Part shown: positions 45,282 through 54,343 of the stretch, one piece after another
Numbering within the stretch: the stretch's first letter is position 1
Layout: each line of letters opens with the position of its first letter
Origin: Candidatus Cloacimonadota bacterium
GTDB lineage: Bacteria; Cloacimonadota; Cloacimonadia; Cloacimonadales; Cloacimonadaceae
Reading direction: 5' to 3'
Length of the DNA stretch: 63,468 nucleotides
NCBI GenBank assembly: GCA_020532545.1
Contig: JAJBAW010000010.1
Location: forward strand, 1-63,468
Position numbers and translations under genes: made by a program
The notes under the pieces: generated by a model
What the model saw: the letters and a program-made list of their open reading frames with translations, nothing else
The model's database searches: none
What the model was told of the DNA's origin: nothing

Positions 45282-46693
45282 ACTTGATCGCCCTGCAAAG
45301 CAGTCATCACGATCCGCCTTTTAGTCTTGTAGAAAGCAGTATTGGTCAAGACGGACGCTTTGGTTGGTTTTTGGCCATGTGGCATCCGGAGAAAAGCCTG
45401 CAACTGGAAGAGCTGGGTGCAGAGCTGAAACTATCTATTCGCAATTCAGACGCAGGCACTATCAGTCGTATGGAAGTGGAAAAATGGCTGCAAAACTTCT
45501 TCGTGGAGTTGAATTGGAAGCTGTATGCGCATCTGCGCAAGACGGATCTGCAAGAAAAGGGACTGTCGGTATTCTTTGGCATTATCTATGACCACGAGCT
45601 TTTCTTCGTGCAGTTTGGCCGCATCTTTTGCGCTCTTTCCGATGGCAAGAAGCTCCGCTTTGTAGGTTCGAAATATCGGGATTACCAGATGCAGACGCTC
45701 AAGAAACTCAATCTGCTGGGCTATGCTGATGAAGATATCAAAGTCCGGGTACAACGCTTGTTCATTGGGGAAAATCATCGTTTTATTGCCATTAGCGGCA
45801 ATCTCTGTGGGCGTGTCTTTGAGACCCAATGCGATCTGGCCACCCTGGATCATTATATTGAGAGCTTTACTCAGAGCGACAACCCCCTGTGGCTGATCCT
45901 TGATGGCAAAACGCATCTGATTCAGTCCCGCCGCAAAAAGCTCTCCCGTTTGCAGATCAGCTCCATTGTGATCATTGTGCTCACCCTCTTCGCCACAGCT
46001 TATATGCTGTTTGGCAATCGCTTTTTGGATCAAGCCTTGCATCGCACCAGAATGAACGTGCAAAACAATCCTGTGTTGAGGCTGGAACAGATCCCCGACA
46101 ACCTCTCTGTGGAAACTAAAAACTTCCTCAAATACCTGGATCGCATCGTGAATCTGCCGGCCCGCAATATCGAGCTTGATATCCTGTGGAGCGCCACTTT
46201 GCCCTATCAGGTTACCAGCCCGCCTGTCTTTAGCCTGAATACCATCTATCTGGCCGCAGATCATAACCTGATCGCTTTTGACAAAAAGAGCCGCGAGCTG
46301 ATTTGGAAGAAGTCTTTCGCAACGAAGATCAATTCTATATTCTATGCTGATAACGTGCTTTTGGTTTGCCTGGAAGACAACCAGAGCTTCGGCTTCAAAG
46401 ATAATGGCACTCAGCTTTGGGAAGCAGAGCTCACTAGCATACACACCAATCTCGGCAGCTTGGAGCCCAGACAGGTAGTTCAGGCAGATGATCCGCGTTT
46501 GGATCGCGCCATCACCGTGGTGCCTTCTGCCAAGCTCATTTCTATCTTCGATGCTTTCAGAGGTGAGAACCTTTCTACCATTACTTTCAAGCAGGAACTG
46601 CACAGCCTCTCCGCTTATGATAATTACGGCACCTGCTTTTATGCTATAGTGGATGATGGCCTCATCTGTATCCAACTTAAGATCGCTAATTAG
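45269..46693 (+). CDS. Membrane protein with C-terminal PQQ-like propeller
   Basis: 474 residues. A cytoplasmic N-terminal domain of about 225 residues without a recognised family is followed by one membrane helix (229-249) and a periplasmic C-terminal half with PQQ-like propeller strands (LDILWSATLPYQVTSPPVFSLNTIYLAADHNLIAFDKKSRELIWKKSF). A signal-transducing or assembly role is possible but unproven. GTG start overlapping the SPASM gene by 13 bases. Confidence 0.65.
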   Translation: MVELNLIALQSSHHDPPFSLVESSIGQDGRFGWFLAMWHPEKSLQLEELGAELKLSIRNSDAGTISRMEVEKWLQNFFVELNWKLYAHLRKTDLQEKGLSVFFGIIYDHELFFVQFGRIFCALSDGKKLRFVGSKYRDYQMQTLKKLNLLGYADEDIKVRVQRLFIGENHRFIAISGNLCGRVFETQCDLATLDHYIESFTQSDNPLWLILDGKTHLIQSRRKKLSRLQISSIVIIVLTLFATAYMLFGNRFLDQALHRTRMNVQNNPVLRLEQIPDNLSVETKNFLKYLDRIVNLPARNIELDILWSATLPYQVTSPPVFSLNTIYLAADHNLIAFDKKSRELIWKKSFATKINSIFYADNVLLVCLEDNQSFGFKDNGTQLWEAELTSIHTNLGSLEPRQVVQADDPRLDRAITVVPSAKLISIFDAFRGENLSTITFKQELHSLSAYDNYGTCFYAIVDDGLICIQLKIAN

Positions 46694-46706
46694 GGTAATC
46701 AAGCAA

Positions 46707-47402
46707 ATGCACAGCGAAAACACACGGCACATCAGCAAAAGCATTATCTACCTGATACTGCTCATGCTTTGCGCGATCTGTCCGCTATCCGCCATCGATA
46801 GCCCCATCAAGACCGGTTTTGCCCGCCTGCAATATGACGGTGGGGGAGACTGGTACAACGATCCTGAAGTGCTGCCCAATCTGGCCAAGTTTGTCAATAG
46901 ACATCTCTCTGCCAGCATTCCCATCGATCAGAGCGTGGTCAAAGCCTCCGACACTCGGCTCTTCGATTTCCCTTTTGTATATCTCACCGGCCATGGCAAC
47001 ATCCGTTTCTCCGATACCGAAATTAATAACCTGAGAATGTGGATGCTGCGCGGTGGATTCCTCTACGCAGATGATGATTATGGCATGAACGATAGCTTTC
47101 GTCGCGAGATCAAGCGCGTCTTCCCTGAACGGGAAATGGTGGAGCTGGATGCGACTCACCCTCTTTTCACCAGCTACTTTGATTTCTCCAGCGGTTTGCC
47201 CAAGATCCATGAGCATGATAAGCAGCCACCTCAGTGCTTTGCTTTGTTTGATGACAATGGTCGCATGATGATGTTTTATACCTTTGAAACCAATATCAGC
47301 GATGGCTGGGCAGATCCTGATACCCACGACGACCCTGCCGAGCTCAGAGAGACTGCTCTGCGTTTTGGGCTGAATATCATCCACTACATGATGGCGAAAT
47401 AA
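46707..47402 (+). CDS. DUF4159 protein, exported
   Basis: 231 residues with an N-terminal signal/anchor (SIIYLILLMLCAICPLSA) and the DUF4159 core: GFARLQYDGGGDWYNDPEVLPNL, FPFVYLTGHGNIRFSDTEINNLRMWMLRGGFLYADDDYG. The fold is related to amidotransferases. These genes often sit near MoxR-type complexes of unknown purpose. The start at 46707 avoids overlap with the upstream gene. One base separates its stop from the next start. Confidence 0.85.
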   Translation: MHSENTRHISKSIIYLILLMLCAICPLSAIDSPIKTGFARLQYDGGGDWYNDPEVLPNLAKFVNRHLSASIPIDQSVVKASDTRLFDFPFVYLTGHGNIRFSDTEINNLRMWMLRGGFLYADDDYGMNDSFRREIKRVFPEREMVELDATHPLFTSYFDFSSGLPKIHEHDKQPPQCFALFDDNGRMMMFYTFETNISDGWADPDTHDDPAELRETALRFGLNIIHYMMAK

Positions 47403-47403
47403 G

Positions 47404-48156
47404 ATGCGCATCTGCATTATCTCCGATTTGCATTTCAAATACAGCAAACTCTCTTCTGAGGACAAAGAGAATCGCGCCCTCGTTTTGAGTTTTCTGGAGC
47501 AAGCCAAAGACCAATACGACCTTTTGATCCTGAATGGCGACATCTTTGATCTTTGGTACGATTGGAAATACACCATCATCAAGCAGTATTTCCCCCTTTT
47601 GGTGAAGCTCTATGAGATCGGGCAAGCCGGATGCCGCATTGTGCATATCACCGGCAATCATGACTTCTGGTTCGGCAACTTTCTGCCCGATTATCTGGAC
47701 GTTGAGTTGAGGGCGGAATCCTTTGAGATTACTGCGGATGGCAAGAAGATCTATGTTTGCCATGGAGATACACATACGGTCAACGATTTTCGTTATCAAA
47801 GCTTTCGAAAGCTGATCAGGCTGCCTTTTATGAAGAAGATCTTTGGCTTACTGCATCCCGATTTCGCTTTGGGGTTGGGCAACATGATGTCCCGCAGCAG
47901 CCGCACCCGCATAGACTCTTCTGAACTCAGAGACAGGAAGAATGAAGGCCTCAGAGCATACGCTAAAAAGCTGATCAAAAGAGGCCGCGCCGACTACGTG
48001 ATCATGGGTCATAGTCACAATCCAGAATTGATCCAGTATGAAACAGGCTATTACGCCAATTCCGGAGATTGGATAAATCACCACAGTTACATAGAAATCA
48101 TATCTGGTAAGATCCAGATCAAGCATTATAATATAAATAAAGGAGAAACAGCATGA
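47404..48156 (+). CDS. LpxH-like UDP-2,3-diacylglucosamine diphosphatase
   Basis: A 250-residue calcineurin-like phosphoesterase. The metal motifs are ISDLHF, NGDIFDLW, ITGNHDFW, VCHGDTH and MGHSHNPE. The WY/W and F-rich insertion and the overall pattern match LpxH, which makes lipid X for lipid A. No other lpx gene is nearby. Its stop overlaps the next start (ATGA). Confidence 0.82.
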   Translation: MRICIISDLHFKYSKLSSEDKENRALVLSFLEQAKDQYDLLILNGDIFDLWYDWKYTIIKQYFPLLVKLYEIGQAGCRIVHITGNHDFWFGNFLPDYLDVELRAESFEITADGKKIYVCHGDTHTVNDFRYQSFRKLIRLPFMKKIFGLLHPDFALGLGNMMSRSSRTRIDSSELRDRKNEGLRAYAKKLIKRGRADYVIMGHSHNPELIQYETGYYANSGDWINHHSYIEIISGKIQIKHYNINKGETA

Positions 48157-49010
48157 AACTAAAATCGAATTATCTCGCGCTGATTCTAATCCCAGTTATT
48201 CTGATCTTGGGCTTGACTCTGCTTTATACCCAAAGCAGAAGCCAAGTCTTAACTGAAAAGGAGGAACCAGTGAACAAACCTGTTCAAAAAGCAGTAAAAA
48301 CAATTATTAGCACCACATACGGTGAGATTGAATTGGAATTATGGCCGGAATTGGCTCCCAAAACCGTGCAGAACTTTATCAAGCTTGCCGGTGAGGGCTT
48401 TTACACAAACACCTATTTCCATCGTGTGATTCCAGATTTTATGATCCAGGGTGGCTGTCCCAATACCAAGGACGATGACCGTTCAAATGACGGTACGGGC
48501 GATCCTGGCTACAAATTTGAAGACGAAACCTACAGCGATGGCGAAATCGTCAAGGGTAAGATCAAGACTGAAGAAGAGGCAGACATGGTCTGGTCTCAAG
48601 TCATAGTCCCTTACATGCAACAGAACCGCACTCCGGATCCCACTCTGGCGGGCTTGGTGAAAGAATGCCAAGATGCCAAGAGCTTAGCACCTTTGATGGA
48701 AAACAGCGTAGAATTCTATCAAAAGATTTGTAATCACGACGTTCCAGTGCGTTCCAGGATTCTCAAAGCGCCAGTACTCTATGGCAGCCTTGCCATGGCA
48801 AATAGTGGCCCCAATACCAATGGCAGCCAGTTCTTCATCGTTACTAAAAAAGATGGAACTCCCTGGCTCGACGGCAAACATACCGTTTTTGGTAAAGTGA
48901 TTTCTGGAATGGACGTGGTGCTGAATATTGAAGGCCTTCCCCGTGACCAAAGAGACAACCCAAAACCTGAAAACCAAGCCTTTATCACTGGTATTTCTTT
49001 TCCCAAATAA
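48153..49010 (+). CDS. Cyclophilin-type peptidyl-prolyl isomerase with a large insertion
   Basis: 285 residues. A membrane anchor (YLALILIPVILILGLTLLY) precedes a cyclophilin domain: YFHRVIPDFMIQGGCP, GSLAMANSGPNTNGSQFFIVT and WLDGKHTVFGKV. Between KFEDETY and LYGSLAMAN there are about 80 residues where usual cyclophilins have about 12; the insert is helical-looking and polar. The domain faces the periplasm. Confidence 0.92.
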   Translation: MKLKSNYLALILIPVILILGLTLLYTQSRSQVLTEKEEPVNKPVQKAVKTIISTTYGEIELELWPELAPKTVQNFIKLAGEGFYTNTYFHRVIPDFMIQGGCPNTKDDDRSNDGTGDPGYKFEDETYSDGEIVKGKIKTEEEADMVWSQVIVPYMQQNRTPDPTLAGLVKECQDAKSLAPLMENSVEFYQKICNHDVPVRSRILKAPVLYGSLAMANSGPNTNGSQFFIVTKKDGTPWLDGKHTVFGKVISGMDVVLNIEGLPRDQRDNPKPENQAFITGISFPK

Positions 49011-49020
49011 AGGATAAAAC

Positions 49021-49461
49021 ATGGCACGTATCAACGAATCTCAATTGCAGCAAGAAATAATGGCCTGGATCAGCCAGAATCAATATGTGTATCTGGCTAC
49101 TTGCGACAAAAAGCAGGCAAGAGTGCGTCCAGTGGTGATGTTCATGCACGATGAACGCTTTTTCTTTGCCACATTCAGTGGGGATTCCAAGGTCGCGCAG
49201 ATTCAAAGCAGCAAATTCATAGAGATATGCGTTCCACTTACCGAAGATGGCCAAACTGGTTATGTTCGTCTCAGTGGAACTGCTTCCATAGTAAATAATG
49301 CAGCGCTCAAGGCAGAAGCCTCCGAGCGCTGCTTCTTCTTTGATCAGTATTTCCATGGATACGATGATCCGGATTACACTCTTGTCGAATTTGATCCCGA
49401 TTATGCACAATATCTGCGTCCTGGAGAAGGCTTTAGTCAAGGCTGCAACCTCAAACGCTAG
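49021..49461 (+). CDS. Pyridoxamine 5'-phosphate oxidase-like FMN-binding split-barrel protein
   Basis: 146 residues. The YLATCDKKQARVRPVVMFMHDERFFFATFSGDSKVAQIQ segment is the FMN-binding split barrel. Such small proteins may reduce flavin- or F420-like substrates; the specific function is unknown. AAGGAT precedes the ATG. Confidence 0.82.
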   Translation: MARINESQLQQEIMAWISQNQYVYLATCDKKQARVRPVVMFMHDERFFFATFSGDSKVAQIQSSKFIEICVPLTEDGQTGYVRLSGTASIVNNAALKAEASERCFFFDQYFHGYDDPDYTLVEFDPDYAQYLRPGEGFSQGCNLKR

Positions 49462-49501
49462 CGATGCTAAACTCTTCCCCTTTTAAGCCTCAGGAGACTA
49501 G

Positions 49502-49693
49502 ATGAAACACATAATTGAATATAAAGAAGACTTGGGAGCCAGCTATATAGTGGTCTCCAAAATCAGAGAACTGCACATGGGCTTTGGCGAATTGGCCGTC
49601 ACGTTTGATAACGGTGACAAACGTATCCTTTCAACTGACGATCCGAATGCTACCCTGCAAGCTTTGCTTGCAGCTATCGAAAACCAAGACTGA
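49502..49693 (+). CDS. Small conserved-looking hypothetical protein
   Basis: 63 residues, acidic, with a likely beta-rich fold (YIVVSKIRELHMGFGELAVTFDNGDKRIL). CAGGAGACT precedes the ATG, and it sits in register between two real genes, which supports it as a gene. Not recognised. Confidence 0.6.
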   Translation: MKHIIEYKEDLGASYIVVSKIRELHMGFGELAVTFDNGDKRILSTDDPNATLQALLAAIENQD

Positions 49694-49734
49694 AACCAGC
49701 TCATCATGAAACAATGCCAAAACAGGAGAAAACA

Positions 49735-50016
49735 ATGTTAAAAACAAATGAATATTTCGAAGGTAAGGTAAAATCCATCGCTCTGAAAAATGCTCAGGGA
49801 GTATCCACCATTGGCGTGATGGATATTGGCGAATATGAATTTTCTACCAGCAGTAAAGAATACATGACCGTGATCAGTGGCGTCTTGATAGTGAAATTGC
49901 CCGAAAGCCAGAACTGGAAACACTACAAAGACGGTGATACTTTCATCGTGGAAGCTGGTCAAAAATTTGGGGTAAAAGTAGAAGAGCAGACTGCCTATAT
50001 CTGCAAATACGAATGA
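49735..50016 (+). CDS. ppnP: Pyrimidine/purine nucleoside phosphorylase PpnP
   Basis: A 93-residue cupin (DUF1255). The start MLKTNEYFEGKVKS aligns with E. coli PpnP (MLQSNEYFSGKVKS), and GVMDIGEYEFSTSSKEYMTVISGVLIVKLP is the family core. CAGGAG precedes the ATG at 49735; an in-frame ATG at 49714 is unlikely. It splits nucleosides with phosphate. A strong terminator follows. Confidence 0.93.
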   Translation: MLKTNEYFEGKVKSIALKNAQGVSTIGVMDIGEYEFSTSSKEYMTVISGVLIVKLPESQNWKHYKDGDTFIVEAGQKFGVKVEEQTAYICKYE

Positions 50017-50075
50017 GCTTAGACTGTCACAAGCAGCTATAATTCCATGAGGTAGCTGCGCTATATTATTAAAAG

Positions 50076-50103
50076 AAAAGGCGGAGATTGCACTCCGCCT
50101 TTT
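50076..50103. terminator. Bidirectional intrinsic terminator
   Basis: AAAAGGCGGAG (50076-50086) pairs with CTCCGCCTTTT (50093-50103), 11 of 11, loop of 6. It separates ppnP (+) from the MBL gene (-) and can serve both. Confidence 0.9.
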
Positions 50104-50109
50104 ATGATT

Positions 50110-50907
50110 TTATACTTTCAAGTCCGAGATCGGTATCTCCCAAAAGCTGGTATCATGATTCAAAAGCAGAATACCATTTTTTGCTTTGAGCAGATCATAT
50201 ATCACTTTCTTGGCCGCCACAGTATCGCTCCTACAGACATCATACGCAGAAGTAACCGCAGGCGAGGTATGAAACATCGTGGGGATAATATCTCCAGCAT
50301 AGATGTAGAAGCCTTCAGAGCTGTCTATCTGTACAAACTGGCTACCCACGGAATGACCGCCTGTTTTTACGCAGTGGATGCCTTCTGCGATCTCAACTTC
50401 ACCTTCGATAAGCTCCAACTTGCCATGATGTTCCAAAAGAGCAAGCTGATGCTCAAAGGCATAAGCTGCCTGGTTTGTGGTATCCGGGGCTTTAGCCATT
50501 TCCCATTCTTCCTTTTGGATCCAGTATTTGGCTCTGGGAAAAGTGAGAATATCCTGAGTGCCCATACTGGTGACAATGCCACCAGCGTGGTCAAAATGCA
50601 AGTGAGTCATGATCACATCGGTGATGTCTCTATCGCAATAGCCCAGCTCTGCCAGAGCGGCAGGCAGGGCAAATTCACTGGCCCGGTAGATCTTTTGCTC
50701 TTTATCGCTGAGGCGATTCCCTGTGCCTGTATCTATCAGGATGCGGCGATCTCCGCTTACGATCAAAGCCAGGTTTAGGTCCATCCTTTTGCGGCGCTTC
50801 TCATCGATCTCGATCTTTTTTCCCCAGATCGCGTAAGGGAGTACGCCCATAAAGGCGCCACCATCAGACCAATAATGTCCGGCGTGGACTTTAATTATCT
50901 TTGTCAC
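50110..50907 (-). CDS. Metallo-beta-lactamase-fold hydrolase
   Basis: A 265-residue zinc hydrolase. The signature THLHFDHAGG (HxHxDH) and later ligands (GGHSVGSQ, AGDIIPT, LNHDTSFWEI) are present, close to the lactonase/AttM group by layout. The start is taken as the GTG at 50907 (VTKIIKVHAGHYWSDGG), overlapping jag by 17 bases; the open frame extends to 51228, but that part is an out-of-frame shadow of jag. The substrate is unknown. Confidence 0.85.
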   Translation of the reverse strand: MTKIIKVHAGHYWSDGGAFMGVLPYAIWGKKIEIDEKRRKRMDLNLALIVSGDRRILIDTGTGNRLSDKEQKIYRASEFALPAALAELGYCDRDITDVIMTHLHFDHAGGIVTSMGTQDILTFPRAKYWIQKEEWEMAKAPDTTNQAAYAFEHQLALLEHHGKLELIEGEVEIAEGIHCVKTGGHSVGSQFVQIDSSEGFYIYAGDIIPTMFHTSPAVTSAYDVCRSDTVAAKKVIYDLLKAKNGILLLNHDTSFWEIPISDLKV

Positions 50908-51769
50908 CAGTCGTTTCCGATTGCGGCTTGTTGGGTCTGGGTTTGGGGCGGGGGCGACGCTGTTGAGGGCGTGGCTTACGTTCTGGAGTGACCGTCGCTT
51001 TCTCTTCCGGGTTGCTTTCGGCCACATCTTTTGCAGGAGCGGGCTTTCTGCTGGAAGTTCTCTGAGGCCTGCGAGGACGCTCGGGCCTTGCGCTCTTATT
51101 GTCATCAGATTGCGTAGCGGAGTTCTGTTGCCGGATTTCGCTTTCTTTTTGCTTGGAAGAGAAGACCACAATACGTTTGTTTTCTCCTTCTCCCACTGTA
51201 AGAGTACGCAGTCCCTTATCCCGTTCAATATGACGGTGGATGATTCTTCTTTCGCCGGGACTCATGGGGTCCAGAGTGAGTGATTTGCCGTGGACTTTGA
51301 CCTGTTTGATATCCGAGATGAAGCGGTTCAAGAACTGTGCTTCACGACGCGCTCTATAACCATCTGCATCCACATAGATGCGCTCGATGCCTTTATCGTC
51401 TTCAAAGACACGGTTGATCAGGTATTGGATGGTTTCCAGCATGGAACCGTTTTTGCCGATGACAAAGCCCGGCTCTGCTACACCTTCGATGGTGAGGAAG
51501 AGGGTTTTACCTTCGGTTTTGCTGATTACTTTGCCAAAGCTGACGCCCATTTTGCTTAATAAGGATTCTGCGAAAAGTCTCACCCTATCTGTACTTTCAG
51601 GAAGCTGAAAGCGTACCAGGGCGATCTTGTTTGCGAAAAGCCCAAAAAATCCTTTGCTGGGCTTTTTTATAATCTCATATCTTAGTTCGTGATCACTGAT
51701 ATTGTGCTCACTGCGAAATTTACGGATGATCTCTTCGATTGAGTCTCCGCTTCTATCGATAGTGTTCAT
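50891..51769 (-). CDS. RNA-binding protein Jag/KhpB
   Basis: 292 residues. A Jag_N domain (SGDSIEEIIRKFRSEHNISDHELRYEIIKKPSKGFFGLF) is followed by KH (PGFVIGKNGSMLETIQYLINR) and R3H (MSPGERRIIHRHI) domains, then a basic, Pro/Arg-rich tail of about 80 residues. Its position after yidC is the conserved jag location. It binds small RNAs and mRNAs with KhpA in other bacteria. Confidence 0.93.
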   Translation of the reverse strand: MNTIDRSGDSIEEIIRKFRSEHNISDHELRYEIIKKPSKGFFGLFANKIALVRFQLPESTDRVRLFAESLLSKMGVSFGKVISKTEGKTLFLTIEGVAEPGFVIGKNGSMLETIQYLINRVFEDDKGIERIYVDADGYRARREAQFLNRFISDIKQVKVHGKSLTLDPMSPGERRIIHRHIERDKGLRTLTVGEGENKRIVVFSSKQKESEIRQQNSATQSDDNKSARPERPRRPQRTSSRKPAPAKDVAESNPEEKATVTPERKPRPQQRRPRPKPRPNKPQSETTGDKDN

Positions 51770-51773
51770 AAAG

Positions 51774-53405
51774 TTATTCCTTGTTTCTGTGCTTTTTTAG
51801 CAGATAATACTGCTGAATTACTGAGTAAATGTTGAAAACAGTCCAATAGAGTACCAGGCCGGCGGGCATGCCCCGGAAGATGAAGAACATCATGATCGGC
51901 ATCATCCAGGTCATCATTTTTTGAGTGGATTGAGCCGCTTTCTGTTTTTCATCCATCTCGTCCACATTGACCTGCTTGGGTTGCATCATTTTGGATTGTA
52001 AGATCATAAAGATTCCCATGACGATGGGAAGTATCATATAAGGATCTGGCTCAGAGAGATCCTTTAACCAGAAGACAAAACCTGCGTTGCGCATATCCAA
52101 TGAGTAGCGCAAGACATTGTAGAGTGCAAAGAAGATTGGCATTTGGAGCAATAGGGGCAGGCATCCAGACATGGGGCTGGCTCCGGCTTCTTTGTAGAGC
52201 TTGCTCATTTCTACTTGCAGAGTTTTGGGGTCGTTTTTGTACTTGCTTTGCAGTACGTGCAGATGAGGCTGCAGTTCCTGCATTTTGAGGGATGCGCTCA
52301 TGCTCTTATTGGTAAGCGGATGCAAGACAATTTTGATCAGGAAGGCGAAGATAACGATTACTACGCCGTAGTTCTTCACAAAACCATGTAGCCAGCTCAG
52401 GAACCAGGCAAAGGCATTTGCCAGCCAACGCAGCCAATTGTAGCCACGCTCTGCGATGTTTTCCATCTGCGGTCCGTAAGCCTTTAGTAAGCTTGCATCG
52501 GCAGGGCCGGCAAAGAGAACAAAGCTTTGTTCCCAATTTGCCCTGGCTGTGCGCTGATAGCTATCCACGCTGAATCCCGGATTATGAGTCTCAGCATTGA
52601 TTCCACTGCTAAAGGCTCTGCTGAGTTGAGGTTCGGTTTCTCTTAGAGCAAGAGTGAAATATTTGCTGCGTACTGCGGCGAAGCCATAGCTACCAAATTT
52701 GCCCTGAGGTGGATTCTTGCGCATCTTGCCCAGCGAAACCTTGAGAATTTCATTATCTGCATACAAGAATATCCTGTAGTCTTGTGCTTTGGTCTTGGGG
52801 TTCTTTTCGCTATCTGCGATGCCGTCTGAGAGATCCAGCTTCATCCCATTTACATTGCCCAGGTTCTGAATTTTGGTGGTGAAGCCTATGCCATACTTAT
52901 CGTCCAGATTGTACTCTCGCATTATCTGAGGATCTGCCTGATCTCCCAGATAGAAACTAATGCTTTTTCCTTGTGGATTCTCGGTAAAAGCAAAATTGCG
53001 GTTACCAAGCTCCAGATCTTTGCCGCCCTGAGAGATCGTGGTGGCCAGAAGGGCTCCATTCTCGGGGATCAGATCTACAGGCACACCCGGACTATAGTTG
53101 TATTCTTTGAGCTCGATGGAGATGATCCTGGCACCCTTGCTGCTAAAAACTACCTTGAGATAGTCGTTTTCCAGCTCCACTTCGTGTGTTTCTGCGTCTT
53201 CAATGATCGCCAGGCTATCTGTAGGAGAAAGCTGAGCTTCAGACGCTTCCATATCCAGGCTATCGGCTATTACAGGCTCTTGCTGGAGCAATTCATGTTG
53301 CTTGGCAAGACGTTCGCTTTGGCGTTGGGGTTTCCAAATAAACTGATCAAAAGCCAGATATAGCACCAGCATCAAGAGCAGAGCGGTAAGGGTTCGTTTG
53401 TCCAA
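51774..53405 (-). CDS. yidC: Membrane protein insertase YidC
   Basis: 543 residues, the Gram-negative long form: an N-terminal helix, a large periplasmic P1 domain (about 60-320) and five C-terminal helices with LHGFVKNYGVVIVIFAFLIKIVLHPLTNKSMSASLKMQELQP, SPMSGCLPLLLQMPIFFALY and a basic end. It inserts membrane proteins alone or with SecYEG. The start is TTG at 53405 after AAGGAG. Confidence 0.96.
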   Translation of the reverse strand: MDKRTLTALLLMLVLYLAFDQFIWKPQRQSERLAKQHELLQQEPVIADSLDMEASEAQLSPTDSLAIIEDAETHEVELENDYLKVVFSSKGARIISIELKEYNYSPGVPVDLIPENGALLATTISQGGKDLELGNRNFAFTENPQGKSISFYLGDQADPQIMREYNLDDKYGIGFTTKIQNLGNVNGMKLDLSDGIADSEKNPKTKAQDYRIFLYADNEILKVSLGKMRKNPPQGKFGSYGFAAVRSKYFTLALRETEPQLSRAFSSGINAETHNPGFSVDSYQRTARANWEQSFVLFAGPADASLLKAYGPQMENIAERGYNWLRWLANAFAWFLSWLHGFVKNYGVVIVIFAFLIKIVLHPLTNKSMSASLKMQELQPHLHVLQSKYKNDPKTLQVEMSKLYKEAGASPMSGCLPLLLQMPIFFALYNVLRYSLDMRNAGFVFWLKDLSEPDPYMILPIVMGIFMILQSKMMQPKQVNVDEMDEKQKAAQSTQKMMTWMMPIMMFFIFRGMPAGLVLYWTVFNIYSVIQQYYLLKKHRNKE

Positions 53406-53414
53406 AATATCTCC

Positions 53415-53657
53415 TTAGGGCAAAGGGTCGTATCCACCACGACAAAAAGGATTGCAACGCATAATCCGCCAAACGCTTAAACGAAGCGCTCTGGGGAAGT
53501 TATAACGCTGAAATGCCTGATACGCGTATGTGGAACATGAGGGGGTAAACCTACAGCTTTGCGGTAAAACTGGTGAGATTACCTTCTGGTAAAAACGGAT
53601 GAGCAACATGAATAGCTTTGAGGGCAAACTGATTAAGCTATTTACTGCCATTCTCAT
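53415..53657 (-). CDS. yidD: Membrane protein insertion efficiency factor YidD
   Basis: About 80 residues. It has the family motifs IRFYQKVISPVLPQSCRFTPSCSTYAYQAFQRY and RCNPFCRGGYDPLP with conserved Cys. The start is the ATG at 53657 whose ATGA overlaps the rnpA stop; another ATG lies at 53651. The open frame to 53777 covers rnpA and is not real N-terminal sequence. Confidence 0.93.
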   Translation of the reverse strand: MRMAVNSLISLPSKLFMLLIRFYQKVISPVLPQSCRFTPSCSTYAYQAFQRYNFPRALRLSVWRIMRCNPFCRGGYDPLP

Positions 53658-53962
53658 TTTTCCAGAACTCCAAGTTGAGCAGACAGTTCCGGCCACGAAA
53701 GCTCGGCGGCTCCCTGTCTGGCAATAATATTCATTCTGAGATCCTGAGGCAGGATAGAGCCATTTGCTCTGATCCAAGCCCGGACTCGGCGTTTGAGCCG
53801 GTTACGCTGCACAGCGCCTGCTACTTTTTTACTGATCGTAATACCCACTGCAGGACCCTGAGGATCCGGCAGATAGGGAATATAAAAATTCCTGGTTCGT
53901 AGCGAGCCTTCTGCGTGGATAAATTCCATGTACTCCTGATGAGCGGTGATCCAGCGGATCAT
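53654..53962 (-). CDS. rnpA: Ribonuclease P protein component
   Basis: A 102-residue protein subunit of RNase P, which matures tRNA 5' ends. The RNR signature KKVAGAVQRNRLKRRVRAWIR is present; the N-terminal part (ITAHQEYMEFIHAEGSLRTRNFYIPYL) follows the family pattern of a helix and a phenylalanine-rich strand. It starts 2 bases after rpmH. Confidence 0.92.
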   Translation of the reverse strand: MIRWITAHQEYMEFIHAEGSLRTRNFYIPYLPDPQGPAVGITISKKVAGAVQRNRLKRRVRAWIRANGSILPQDLRMNIIARQGAAELSWPELSAQLGVLEK

Positions 53963-53964
53963 CT

Positions 53965-54099
53965 TTACACAGAGAGAGTCTTTCTACCTTTGGCTCTGCG
54001 ACGTGCAATTAGCTTACGACCGCTTTTGGTGGCCATACGCATACGGAAACCGTGAGTATTTTTCCGTGATCTGTTTGAGGGCTGATAAGTCCTTTTCAT
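53965..54099 (-). CDS. rpmH: 50S ribosomal protein L34
   Basis: A 44-residue gene: [19 protein letters not shown] starts it and [12 protein letters not shown] ends it, the L34 signature. AAAGGAG lies 8 bases before the ATG. It heads rpmH-rnpA-yidD-yidC-jag. dnaA, often found on the other side, is absent here. Confidence 0.97.
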   Translation of the reverse strand: MKRTYQPSNRSRKNTHGFRMRMATKSGRKLIARRRAKGRKTLSV

Positions 54100-54284
54100 T
54101 TATCTATCTCCTTTAGAATTCATATATTTTGAATTAGATTGTCAGTTTTTTGCATAGCGCGATTTAGTCAAGTATTTTCCCTGCACAACAGAGCTCATTT
54201 TATGCAGCTTAAGATGTGGAAGGCAACACAGATCTGCAAATCTGATTACGGCTCATAGCCATTGCCTTGAAAAGCAGATAGATA

Positions 54285-54312
54285 AGAAAAGGCGGAAACC
54301 TTAGTCTCCGCC
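54285..54312 (-). terminator. Terminator of groES-trxA
   Basis: On the minus strand GGCGGA and TCCGCC (54307-54312 with 54291-54296) enclose 10 bases and are followed by TTTTCTT. It lies about 30 bases past trxA. Confidence 0.75.
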
Positions 54313-54343
54313 ATATTGCATTGTCAATCTGCAGCGATATTCT

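Noticed and set aside
45446-46744. 432-codon minus-strand frame opposite the PQQ-like gene
   Set aside because: Shadow frame. The plus strand has a membrane helix, propeller strands and operon spacing.
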